From assembly GCF_002020355.1 (NCBI RefSeq), contig NZ_MPZV01000002.1:124001-188000 (forward strand): 64,000 nucleotides of DNA. Reading direction: 5' to 3'. Position 1 is the first letter of the stretch, and each line of letters opens with the position of its first letter. Under the pieces are notes generated by a model that worked only from the letters and a program-made list of their open reading frames with translations, had not been told where the DNA came from and searched no databases. A program made the position numbers and the translations under genes. The DNA is from Thioclava sediminum (GTDB lineage: Bacteria > Pseudomonadota > Alphaproteobacteria > Rhodobacterales > Rhodobacteraceae). Below, piece by piece: positions 34,531-42,330 of the stretch.

Positions 34531-35721
34531 TCAGGCCACCTGCCCCGCAGCCCAGCCCGAGGCCCAGGCCCATTGGAAGTTGTAACCGCCCAGCCAGCCG
34601 GTCACATCGACAACTTCACCGATGAAATAGAGCCCCGGCACCTGCTTCGCCTCCATCGTCTTCGCATCGAGCGCATCGGTCGACACGCCGCCTAGCGTGA
34701 CCTCCGCCGTGCGATACCCTTCCGAGCTGACCGGCCGCACCTGCCAGCGATGGATCTGATCGTCGAGCTTGGCGAGGTCCTTGTTCGATTGCTCGGCCAG
34801 CCGCCCCGATAGCTTCGCCTCCGCCACCACGAAATGCGCGAGCTTCTCCGGCAGATGCCGCGCGAGCGCATTGTGCAGCGCCTGCCGGCCCGCCGCGTCG
34901 CGCTGCTCCGACAGCGCCGCCGCGATGTCATTGCCCGGCGCCAGATCGATCTTGAGCGTGTCGCCCTCGCGCCAATAGCTGGAGATTTGCAGGATGGCGG
35001 GCCCTGACAGCCCGCGATGGGTGAACAGCAGATCCTCGGCGAAATGCGTCTTGCCGAGGCGCAGATCGACGGGCCGCGCGAGACCCGACAGCGGCGCAGT
35101 GCGCGCCAGATCCTGCTCGGCGAAGGTCAGCGGCACCAGAGCGGGCCGCGTCTCCACGATATCGAGGCCGAATTTCTGCGCGATCTCGTAGCCGAGGCTG
35201 GACGCGCCCATCTTCGGGATCGACTTGCCGCCCGTAGCCACGATCACCGAAGCCGCGCGGATCGGGCGTTGCGAGGTTGTGACGAGAAAGCCGTCGCCCT
35301 CCCGCTCCACCCGCTCGATCTCCGTCTCGAGCGACAGCACGCCGCCTGCCGCGCGCAGATCGCGCAGTAGCAGGTCGATGATCTGCGTGGCCTTGCCGTC
35401 GCAGAAGAGCTGCCCCAGATGCTTCTCGTGCCAGGCGATCCCCGCCGCATCGAGCCGCGCGATGAAATCCGCGGGCGTGTAGCGCGACAGCGCGGAGAGC
35501 GCGAAGCGGGGATTGCGCGACAGGAATCGTTCGGTCGCGTTTTGCCGGGTCAGGAGACGGTTGGTGAAGTTGCACCGCCCGCCGCCAGAGATTCGAATCT
35601 TCTCGCCCGGACGCCGCGCATGGTCGAGCACCCGCACCGAGCGCCCGCGCCGCGCCGCCTCGATCCCGGCCATCAGCCCGGCAGCCCCTGCGCCAAGCAC
35701 CAAAACATCGCAATTTTCCAT
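34531..35721 (-). CDS. YhiN/HI0933-family FAD-dependent oxidoreductase
   Basis: A 396-residue flavoprotein (BaiN/YhiN). N-terminal FAD-binding GAGAAGLMAGIEAARRG is complete; ISGGGRCNFTN, VIVATGGKSIPKMGASSLGYEIA and the C-terminal GLYFIGEVVDVTGWLGGYNFQWAWASG are the signature segments. Members are proposed to reduce unsaturated substrates or act on RNA; function here unknown. ATG 35721 (MENCDVLVLGAG) is chosen directly at the Rossmann strand. Confidence 0.92.
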   Translation of the reverse strand: MENCDVLVLGAGAAGLMAGIEAARRGRSVRVLDHARRPGEKIRISGGGRCNFTNRLLTRQNATERFLSRNPRFALSALSRYTPADFIARLDAAGIAWHEKHLGQLFCDGKATQIIDLLLRDLRAAGGVLSLETEIERVEREGDGFLVTTSQRPIRAASVIVATGGKSIPKMGASSLGYEIAQKFGLDIVETRPALVPLTFAEQDLARTAPLSGLARPVDLRLGKTHFAEDLLFTHRGLSGPAILQISSYWREGDTLKIDLAPGNDIAAALSEQRDAAGRQALHNALARHLPEKLAHFVVAEAKLSGRLAEQSNKDLAKLDDQIHRWQVRPVSSEGYRTAEVTLGGVSTDALDAKTMEAKQVPGLYFIGEVVDVTGWLGGYNFQWAWASGWAAGQVA

Positions 35722-35820
35722 GCCATCTCGCTTGCCGTAGCGGCGCGTGACGCGCAATCGAAATTTGTCGGATTTTCCTCTTGAAGCCCCGCGCCCACTT
35801 GGCTACATACCCCCCCACGT

Positions 35821-35895
35821 TGGGGCGTAGCCAAGTGGTAAGGCACCGGTTTTTGGTACCGCGCACCGTAGGTTCGAATCCTACCGCCCCAGCCA
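35821..35895 (+). tRNA. tRNA-Gln (anticodon TTG)
   Basis: A 75-base cloverleaf with encoded CCA. Acceptor arms TGGGGCG / CGCCCCA pair fully, the T arm has GGTTCGAATCC, and the anticodon loop TTTTGGT has TTG at its centre. It reads CAA. Confidence 0.94.
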
Positions 35896-36210
35896 CTTTT
35901 CTCAGTAGAACTGAATTGTTTAAGGTTTCGCTGGCCGCTCAGGCCGTGAAATTGGCCTCTGCTCGGCTTGTTAACAGGCGGCGGCGACGCGACGTCTCCA
36001 GAGTTGCGCTCTCTCGACCCAAACGACGGCCACAAATCGCAGCCCCCTTCGCTCGAGGACGGACGGCTTCACTTCGCCGCCGGAATCACGCTGACCAACT
36101 ATTCCAACCGGACCTTCATGTGGTCGCGCCGATCAACAGCTCGAACGCGTTTTCACGATTGAAAACGGCGCCGTTTGGTGGCGCATGTCGGTCATCTAAG
36201 GGGCGGAGGA
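35896..36210. other. Intergenic stretch between tRNA-Gln and the tandem-hairpin RNA
   Basis: No supported gene. A 64-codon open frame at 35968-36162 has no good ribosome site and no recognisable motif, though part of it (FAAGITLTNYSNRTFMW) reads like ordered protein and could be a remnant. The region right before the hairpins has weak dyads only. Confidence 0.4.
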
Positions 36211-36281
36211 GGCGGTGACCTCAGGGAGGAGGAGAGAGGCCACCGCCAATTTCCGAGGCTCAGGGAGGAGGAGAGAGCCTC
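36211..36281 (-). ncRNA. Tandem-hairpin sRNA with CCUCCUCCC loops (CcsR / cuckoo type)
   Basis: Two neighbouring hairpins share the same 13-base loop, on the minus strand TCTCCTCCTCCCT, but have different stems: a 7-bp stem GAGGCTC/GAGCCTC (36281-36255) and a 12-bp stem GGCGGTGGCCTC/GAGGTCACCGCC (36247-36211). The single non-Watson-Crick pair is G-U if transcribed from the minus strand but A-C on the plus strand, which points to minus. CCUCCUCCC is the anti-Shine-Dalgarno-like motif defining CcsR/cuckoo RNAs of Rhodobacter. The usual DUF1127 gene upstream is absent; promoter not identified. Confidence 0.72.
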
Positions 36282-36398
36282 AGGAACTGTTGCAACGATT
36301 TGCTCGCTGCGTTGAAATCTTTTTCGCACAAATGCTGCGCCGCAGAAACAGCTTATTCGACATAGCCGCGCTGCGCCTTCCGCATAGCTGACGGCGGA

Positions 36399-37439
36399 TC
36401 ACGATCCGTGCTGCGGGGCGCTGACCTCGGCGGACAGACCCGGGGCCAGTCGTTGGGCCTGCGGTTGGTCGGGGTCTATCGCGATCCGGACCGGCACACG
36501 CTGCGCGATCTTGGTGAAGTTCCCGGTCGCATTGGAGCCCGACAGCAGGCTGAACTGCCCTGCCGTCGCGGGCGAGAACCGCTCGATATGGCCTTTGAAT
36601 TGCGTCTTGCCCAGCGCGTCGACGGTGAAAGTCACCGGCTCGCCCATCTGCAGCCCCGCAAGCTGGGTCTCCTTGTAATTCGCGATCAACCAGAGATCGG
36701 AGGGCACGAGCGAGACCAGTGTGCTCCCGGCGCTGACGAATTTGCCGACTCGCGCCGAGACCTGGCCCAGCCGCCCATCCTCGGGCGCACGGATCACCGC
36801 GTGATCGAGCGCCACCTGCGCCGCATCGAGTGCGGCCTGAGCTGCATCGGTTTTCGCGGCGAGCGAGCGTTTGTTCAACTGTGCCGTCTGCACCGCCTGC
36901 TCGGCCACGTCGATGGCGCTTTGCGCCTCCTGTACGCCCGCCTTCGCCTGATCGAGCGTAAGCTGCGCCTGATCGGCATCCGATTGCGAGACATAACTTT
37001 TCTTCGTCAGTTTTGACGCCCGGTCCCGCGCGGTCTGCGCCGTGGCTTGAGCTGCTTTCGCCGAGGCGAGCGAAGCCTGCTTAGCCTCGAGCGTAGCTTT
37101 CGCCGAATTCACCGCCTGCGCCCCGTTCGACTGCGCGGCCTTCGCCGTCTCGAGCGCAGCCTGCGCCTGCTCCACAGCCGCTTTCAGCGCGCGATCGTCG
37201 AGACGCACCAGCACATCGCCCTTCTTGACCTCCTCGAAATCACTGACCGGCACCGCCGTGACCTCGGCGGCGACCTGAGCAGAGATCGGCGTGACCTTGC
37301 CCTGCAGATAGGCATTGTCGGTCCAGGCAACGTCAGAACGGAACGGCGGCAGGCGCCATGCGTAGAGCACGGTCGCGACACCGGCGAGCGCGATGAGAAG
37401 GATCAGGGCGGAAGCGAGATAGCGGCGGGTCTGTGACAT
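36399..37439 (-). CDS. EmrA/HlyD-type membrane fusion protein
   Basis: A 346-residue adaptor: N-terminal anchor (ASALILLIALAGVATVLYAW), AWTDNAYLQGKVTPISAQVAAEV (EmrA-like biotinyl/lipoyl start), a long Ala/Gln-rich coiled-coil hairpin (about 90-200), VIRAPEDGRLGQVSARVGKFVSAG as the return strand and a beta-barrel end. It follows the DHA2 transporter by four bases; the two form an EmrAB-type pump under the MarR gene first in the operon. ATG 37439 is taken; an upstream extension overlaps the transporter. Confidence 0.9.
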   Translation of the reverse strand: MSQTRRYLASALILLIALAGVATVLYAWRLPPFRSDVAWTDNAYLQGKVTPISAQVAAEVTAVPVSDFEEVKKGDVLVRLDDRALKAAVEQAQAALETAKAAQSNGAQAVNSAKATLEAKQASLASAKAAQATAQTARDRASKLTKKSYVSQSDADQAQLTLDQAKAGVQEAQSAIDVAEQAVQTAQLNKRSLAAKTDAAQAALDAAQVALDHAVIRAPEDGRLGQVSARVGKFVSAGSTLVSLVPSDLWLIANYKETQLAGLQMGEPVTFTVDALGKTQFKGHIERFSPATAGQFSLLSGSNATGNFTKIAQRVPVRIAIDPDQPQAQRLAPGLSAEVSAPQHGS

Positions 37440-37443
37440 CGGA

Positions 37444-39255
37444 TCAACTCGTAGAAACAGGGGTGGAGGGCGTGAGGCGCAGGCCCGGGAGGGGCCAGCT
37501 TCGGTGCAGGGCGACATGGGCGATCAGCCCGGCCAAGGCCGCCAGCGCGAACCAGAACACGGCGCGGAACGCATCGTCATAGGCGAGAATAGTGGCCTGC
37601 TGCTGCACCGTAGAGGCGACGGAAGACAGCGCGGCCCCTGCCCGCGCCCCGGCATCCGCAGTCTGGCTGCCCAGCGATGCGGCACTCTGCGCGAGGGTCT
37701 GGCTCAACATCGGGTTGTCGGCCGATATCTGCGGCGAAAGCTGCGCCATGTGATAGGCGGTGCGGTCGACCACCAAGCTCCGGAACAGACCGGAGCCGAT
37801 GACCCCGCCGATGGATTGCGTGGCCAGAAACAGCACGACGAAGCTCAGCAGGTAGTGCGGCCCCTTCGCGAAGGCAGCTCCCAACCCTTTCGCCATCGCT
37901 GGCGGCAGGAACAGGATACCGGCAAAGCCGATCATCGCTTGGCTAAGATACATCTGCTCGGGCCCGGTGAGCGCGGTCGATTGCGAGTCGAGCCACGCCC
38001 CTGCCGCGATCAACACCAGCGCGATCCCGTGGAACAGCGGCGCGCGCGCTCCGCTATTGGTCAGCATCAGGACACCGGTCGCGGCCAGCATCGACAGCGC
38101 GATGATCCCGAACAGCAGTTGCTCCTGCCCGGGCTGCAGCCCCATCGTGCGCAGGAAACCGACGGCGCCCGCGCTTTGTTCGGCCAGCGCGATACGGAAC
38201 ACCAGCAGGGTCCCCGCCAGATGCAGGATCGGCGGGCTCAGCAACCAATGAAAATCGATCAGCGGATTGGCCCGCTGCATTTCGATCAGCACCGCGCCCG
38301 CGACCATCACGATCGCCGCCGCGAGCGCCACGCCCAGCCATTCGGTCTGCGTCCAGTAGTCGAGCGCACCGAACATGAAGACGCTGGTGAATGCACCGAA
38401 GCCAACCGCGAGCAGACTGAAGGAGACGAAATCGAGCGGCTTGAGCACCTTTTGCAGCGGGCGCGGCGTCAGTGGCAGCGCGAAGATCAGTGCCAGCGCC
38501 ACCAGCGCCATGCCCATCTGGAACAGGCTCACCGCGTGCCAACTGGCATTCGCGGTGAGTTCGGGCAGCAGCACCCGCGCCAAGGGCCTGCCCACCATGA
38601 TCATCGTCAGGACAGCGGGGATCGCGACCTTGAGGCGCTGAGCGGCGGGAATGGCCTCCAGCATGTAAAGAAAGCCGAGGCTCGACAACGGGGCCGCGGC
38701 GCAGCCGCTCAGGAAGGCCACGATGACCGCGGAATGCAGATCGTCCACCCAGAGATTGAGCACCATCGCCAGCACGAAGCAGACGATCCCGACCTCGGCG
38801 AAGCGGCGCAGGCCGAACTGGTCGCGGATGCGGATCAGCATCAGCGGCATCGAGGCGCGCGGCGCCATGAAGGCCGCCATCACCCAATAGGTGTGGTTCG
38901 TGGTGGCGTGCAAATCGCCCGCAAGCTGCGGAAGATTGGCCGAGACGAAGCCGGTCGCCAACGACTGCGATAGGGCCACGAAGACGGCGGCGCTGGCATA
39001 GACGATTCGCTTGCCTGCGGAATGGTCGGGCTCCGCAGGCGCGGCAGGCTGGGGCGCAGCCTCTGGCTCGGCGATCTCTCCCGCTGCGGACTCGTTTTGC
39101 GTGACCTCAGCCTCTTTGGCCGGGGCCGCCTCGGGCCGCGGCTCTGTCACCTCGGAACGCGCGTGCTCGCGCAGCGCCGGGTCGCGCGGCGATACCGGTT
39201 CGGCGGCCATCGGACGCGCATCCGGGCCGTTGATGTCGCGAATCTGGGAATTCAT
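37444..39255 (-). CDS. EmrB/DHA2-family MFS drug transporter with long N-terminal extension
   Basis: A 603-residue, about 14-helix exporter. The first 85 residues are a soluble Ala/Pro/Glu-rich tail not found in E. coli EmrB; membrane region starts at VYASAAVFVALSQSLATGF. Its ATG overlaps the marR stop (ATGA). A large periplasmic segment near the end (about 500-560, SPQISADNPMLSQTLAQSAA) is also EmrB-like. Together with the EmrA-like subunit it should expel toxic organic compounds. Confidence 0.88.
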   Translation of the reverse strand: MNSQIRDINGPDARPMAAEPVSPRDPALREHARSEVTEPRPEAAPAKEAEVTQNESAAGEIAEPEAAPQPAAPAEPDHSAGKRIVYASAAVFVALSQSLATGFVSANLPQLAGDLHATTNHTYWVMAAFMAPRASMPLMLIRIRDQFGLRRFAEVGIVCFVLAMVLNLWVDDLHSAVIVAFLSGCAAAPLSSLGFLYMLEAIPAAQRLKVAIPAVLTMIMVGRPLARVLLPELTANASWHAVSLFQMGMALVALALIFALPLTPRPLQKVLKPLDFVSFSLLAVGFGAFTSVFMFGALDYWTQTEWLGVALAAAIVMVAGAVLIEMQRANPLIDFHWLLSPPILHLAGTLLVFRIALAEQSAGAVGFLRTMGLQPGQEQLLFGIIALSMLAATGVLMLTNSGARAPLFHGIALVLIAAGAWLDSQSTALTGPEQMYLSQAMIGFAGILFLPPAMAKGLGAAFAKGPHYLLSFVVLFLATQSIGGVIGSGLFRSLVVDRTAYHMAQLSPQISADNPMLSQTLAQSAASLGSQTADAGARAGAALSSVASTVQQQATILAYDDAFRAVFWFALAALAGLIAHVALHRSWPLPGLRLTPSTPVSTS

Positions 39256-39731
39256 TGGCCGCGCATCCTTTCGAGATTGGCCTGCATCCGCTCCATCGTC
39301 TTGCGGGCGCGGGCGACCTCCTCGGCGTCGATGCCGTCGTAGAGCTTCGCGCGTAGCGCCTCGACGAAGGTCTCGATCTCGGAGGCATTCGCGCGGGCAT
39401 GTTCGGTGAGAAAGATCTGGCGGACGCGTTTGTCGTCGGGATCGGCGCGGCGCTCCACAAAACCGAGCTTCTCCAGCCCGTCGAGCGTTCGGTTCAGCGT
39501 CGGCGTCTCGATCGCCAGCGTCTCGGCCAGTTGCGTCTGGTTCAGCCCCTCGTCGCGGGAGATCGCCAGGATCGCCTGCGCCCGCGCGAAGGTCAGCCCC
39601 ATGTCCCGCGCCTGCGCGTCGAACATCGCGCGCACCGACCGCGCCAGCAGCATCATCGTGCGCGTCAACTCGGCACGGTCGCGGCGGGCGGCTTCGGTGG
39701 GTGCGGATGTAAGAGCGGCGCGGTCGGACAT
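39252..39731 (-). CDS. MarR-family transcriptional regulator of the efflux operon
   Basis: A 159-residue MarR protein with winged HTH (about 48-115): GLTFARAQAILAISRDEGLN, TQLAETLAIETPTLNRTLDGLE (recognition helix) and the wing RRADPDDKRVRQIFLTEHA. First gene of the operon; its stop overlaps the transporter start. A perfect GTTAGC-CT-GCTAAC operator lies 18 bases upstream, suggesting autorepression relieved by a pump substrate. Confidence 0.92.
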   Translation of the reverse strand: MSDRAALTSAPTEAARRDRAELTRTMMLLARSVRAMFDAQARDMGLTFARAQAILAISRDEGLNQTQLAETLAIETPTLNRTLDGLEKLGFVERRADPDDKRVRQIFLTEHARANASEIETFVEALRAKLYDGIDAEEVARARKTMERMQANLERMRGQ

Positions 39732-39749
39732 GGGGGCCTCGGGAATAAA

Positions 39750-39763
39750 GTTAGCCTGCTAAC
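39750..39763. promoter_or_regulatory. MarR-type operator GTTAGC-CT-GCTAAC
   Basis: A perfect 6-base inverted repeat with a 2-base centre, A/T-rich, 18 bases upstream of the marR ATG. Length and spacing are typical of MarR-family operators. It is the only such palindrome in the gap. Confidence 0.65.
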
Positions 39764-39880
39764 GTTTTCGTCCCATCCCACATATCCTCTGGGTCGCGAG
39801 GATCAACACAGGCCGCCCGCACAGGGGGCCGTGCGAAATTGCGAAAGGCCCCGGATCGCGCTGTCATTCAGCGTTCACGC

Positions 39881-40945
39881 TCAGGCGGAAAGCAAGGTCA
39901 CAAGCCCGAGACCTGCGCCCACCAGCATCACCAGCGACAGCGTCACCGTCGCGATCACACGCGGCCCGGCGGCTGCCACCGCCCGCGCATCGACGCCAAG
40001 CCCCAGCGCGGCCATCGCGATCACCGTCAGGATGGACGCCCCCTGCCCCATCGGTGCGAGAGCCGCCTCCGGGAGCGCCCCGGCAGAGCGCAGAACGATC
40101 ATCCCGAGAAACCCGAGGATGAAGAGCGGCGGCATCAGCCCGCGCCGTACGCGCCCTTCCGGCGCGGCGGAGCGCCCATCGGTCGGCAGATGCGGCGCGA
40201 GAAGCGACAGAACCACCGTAATCGGCCCCAGCATCAAGACGCGCACCAGCTTCACCAGCGTGCCGAGCTGGATCGCCGCGGCCCCCATCGGCGCTGCGGC
40301 CGCCAGAACCTGCGGCACCGCGTAGACCGTGATCCCCGACAGGATGCCATAGCCATGCACGCTCATCCCCGCCACGTGGCCGACCACCGGCAGCAGCAGG
40401 ACGACCGCGACGCCCAACACGGCAGTAAACGCGATTGCGGCGCTGACATCGTCGCTATCGGCGTCGATCACGGGGGCGACGGCGGCGATGGCGGAGTTCC
40501 CGCAGATGCCGTTGCCGCAAGCGATCAGCAGCGCCATGCGGGCCGGCAGACGCAGGGCCCGCCCCAGCAGGTAGGCCGCGGGCACCATCAGCGCGACCAC
40601 TGCGACGATGCCACCCAACAGCCCCGGCCCCACCGACAGAAGCGTCTGGGCGCTCACCGAGGCCCCGAGCAACACGATCGCGATCTCCAGCACCGTCTTG
40701 GCGGAAAATCGGATACCGGCTTCGAACCGTGCAGGCGGCGTCCAGAGGTAGCGCACTACCGCACCGATGAGGATCGCCAACACCAGCGGTTCCAGCCATG
40801 CCGCACCGAACAGCGCGTGCTCAGCCAAACCGCCCAAGGCCGCGAGCGCGGCGACGCCGATGCTCAACCCAAGCCCCGGCGCGAAGGCGCGAAGCGCAAG
40901 CCGCGGGCGGGTGAGGCTGCAGGCAAGGGTCGAATGGTGCGGCAC
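39881..40945 (-). CDS. yeiH: YeiH/UPF0324-family membrane protein, putative sulfate exporter
   Basis: A 354-residue protein with about ten hydrophobic helices. KTVLEIAIVLLGASVS, ACGNGICGNSAIAAVAPVIDA (conserved CGNGICGNSA), TAVLGVAVVLLLPVVGH and SGITVYAVPQVLAAA are the YeiH family signatures. Linked in related bacteria to sulfite/taurine-derived anion export, but transport activity is not proven generally. Divergent LysR gene is the usual partner (yeiE-yeiH in E. coli). Confidence 0.9.
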   Translation of the reverse strand: MPHHSTLACSLTRPRLALRAFAPGLGLSIGVAALAALGGLAEHALFGAAWLEPLVLAILIGAVVRYLWTPPARFEAGIRFSAKTVLEIAIVLLGASVSAQTLLSVGPGLLGGIVAVVALMVPAAYLLGRALRLPARMALLIACGNGICGNSAIAAVAPVIDADSDDVSAAIAFTAVLGVAVVLLLPVVGHVAGMSVHGYGILSGITVYAVPQVLAAAAPMGAAAIQLGTLVKLVRVLMLGPITVVLSLLAPHLPTDGRSAAPEGRVRRGLMPPLFILGFLGMIVLRSAGALPEAALAPMGQGASILTVIAMAALGLGVDARAVAAAGPRVIATVTLSLVMLVGAGLGLVTLLSA

Positions 40946-41025
40946 GGTGGCCTCCTATCGTCAGGTCTTGCCCTGTAATTGCCCGCGCCAATTCATTCTT
41001 CAAACGAAATGTTTTTGTCGATATG

Positions 41026-41040
41026 ATCGATTTTATCGAT
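41026..41040. promoter_or_regulatory. Candidate LysR operator ATCGAT-TTT-ATCGAT between yeiH and its regulator
   Basis: A perfect 6-base dyad, with a third related ATCGAC/GTCGAT half-site just upstream (41017-41022), 20 bases before the LysR ATG. The A/T-rich spacing fits LysR control of the divergent pair. Confidence 0.5.
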
Positions 41041-41060
41041 TATTCGAACCAGAGACACGC

Positions 41061-41957
41061 ATGACCCCCGAACAACTCCGCGTTTTCGTCGCGGTCGCGG
41101 AAGAGCAGCACATGACCCGCGCCGCCGCCCGGCTGAACATGACGCAATCGACGGCCTCAGCCGCCATTGCGGCGCTTGAGGCGCGTCATGAGATCAAGCT
41201 GTTCGACCGGATCGGACGGGGAATTTCACTGACCGAGGAGGGCCGCGCCTTTCTACCCGAGGCGCGCGCGGTGCTGGCACGGTTTGCCGAGGCGGAGGCG
41301 ATGCTTGCCGAGACCCGCGGCCTCGAACGCGGGCATATCCGCCTGATCGCCAGCCAGACCATCGCGGGCTACTGGCTGCCGCCCTACCTTGCCGCTTTTC
41401 GGCAAGCCCGCCCGGGGATCGAGGTGACGCTGGAAATCGGCAACACGCAGGAGGCGGCGGAACGCCTGCGCGCAGGCCTGCACGATCTCGCGCTTGTCGA
41501 AGGCGATGTCGAGGATGCGAAGCTGGAGCGGGTTCAGATCGGGGCGGATCGGCTGATGCTGGTCAGCGCCGCGCCGCCCCCCGGCAAGCTGGATGCGCGG
41601 GCGTTGAGCGCGGCGAGTTGGGTGCTGCGCGAGCCGGGCTCTGGCACGCGCTCTACCGCGGAAGCTGCCCTCGCCGATCTGGGTGTCGCGCCGCACGCGC
41701 TCTCAGCGGCGCTGGTCCTGCCCTCGAACGAGGCGGTGCTGAGCGCGGTCGAGGCAGGGGCCGGGATCACCATTCTCTCGGCCCATGTCGTCGCGCGGTC
41801 ACTGAGCCTTGGAACGGTACGGGACTGGGATTTGCATCTCGCGCCGCGGCCCTTCTATGCGCTGCGTCACCGCGACCACCATGTCAGCCACGCCACCCGC
41901 GACCTGCTGGCACGGATCGATCAGTCCCAGCTCGACGATCTCACTCTGACGGAATGA
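41061..41957 (+). CDS. LysR-family regulator (YeiE/CysB-like partner of yeiH)
   Basis: A 298-residue LysR regulator: HTH about 1-60 (TPEQLRVFVAVAEEQHMTRA then MTQSTASAAIAALE), effector domain about 88-290 with ERGHIRLIASQTIAGYWLPPYLA. Divergent from yeiH, an arrangement shared with E. coli yeiE-yeiH. The last 17 bases overlap the convergent response-regulator gene. ATG 41061 starts at the HTH. Confidence 0.9.
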   Translation: MTPEQLRVFVAVAEEQHMTRAAARLNMTQSTASAAIAALEARHEIKLFDRIGRGISLTEEGRAFLPEARAVLARFAEAEAMLAETRGLERGHIRLIASQTIAGYWLPPYLAAFRQARPGIEVTLEIGNTQEAAERLRAGLHDLALVEGDVEDAKLERVQIGADRLMLVSAAPPPGKLDARALSAASWVLREPGSGTRSTAEAALADLGVAPHALSAALVLPSNEAVLSAVEAGAGITILSAHVVARSLSLGTVRDWDLHLAPRPFYALRHRDHHVSHATRDLLARIDQSQLDDLTLTE

Positions 41958-42330
41958 ACCAATTCGCGAGCTTCGCCTCGATCTCCGAGGGAAGCGCAGG
42001 CTTCGGGCAGACAGCCGCGCCGGGATACCGCTCGCGCAGCTGATTGGCCTCGGCATGGCCGGAATGGAACAGAAGCGGCACGCCCGCCTTGTGAAGATGA
42101 TCGGCCAGTTCGTAGACTTCGCCATCGGCCAGCATCACGTCGAGGATCGCAGCGCCCGGCAAACGATCGCGGACCAGATCCAGACCCGCGCGCACGGTGG
42201 CGCACGGCCCCCAGACATCCATCCCGAGATCCTCGAGCATGAACTGAAGATCAAGCGCGACGACGGCTTCATCTTCGACAAGGAGCACCTCGCTCGGTGC
42301 TTTCTCAGTCAGCGTCGCCATCGATTTCAT
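41941..42330 (-). CDS. Single-domain response regulator
   Basis: A 129-residue receiver: acidic pair VEDEA, phospho-acceptor Asp in AAILDVMLADG, Ser in LLFHSGHAE and Lys in VCPKPALPSEI, so all receiver residues are present; no output domain. The start overlaps the kinase stop by 26 bases. ATG 42330 (MKSMATL) or 42321 (MATLTEK) cannot be separated by ribosome site. It should receive phosphate from the CheB-CheR-HWE kinase and pass it on or act as sink. Confidence 0.88.
   Translation of the reverse strand: MKSMATLTEKAPSEVLLVEDEAVVALDLQFMLEDLGMDVWGPCATVRAGLDLVRDRLPGAAILDVMLADGEVYELADHLHKAGVPLLFHSGHAEANQLRERYPGAAVCPKPALPSEIEAKLANWFIPSE

Noticed and set aside
35968-36162. Possible 64-residue protein after tRNA-Gln
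   Set aside because: No ribosome site, no recognisable family, basic tail; kept only as a remark in the intergenic entry.
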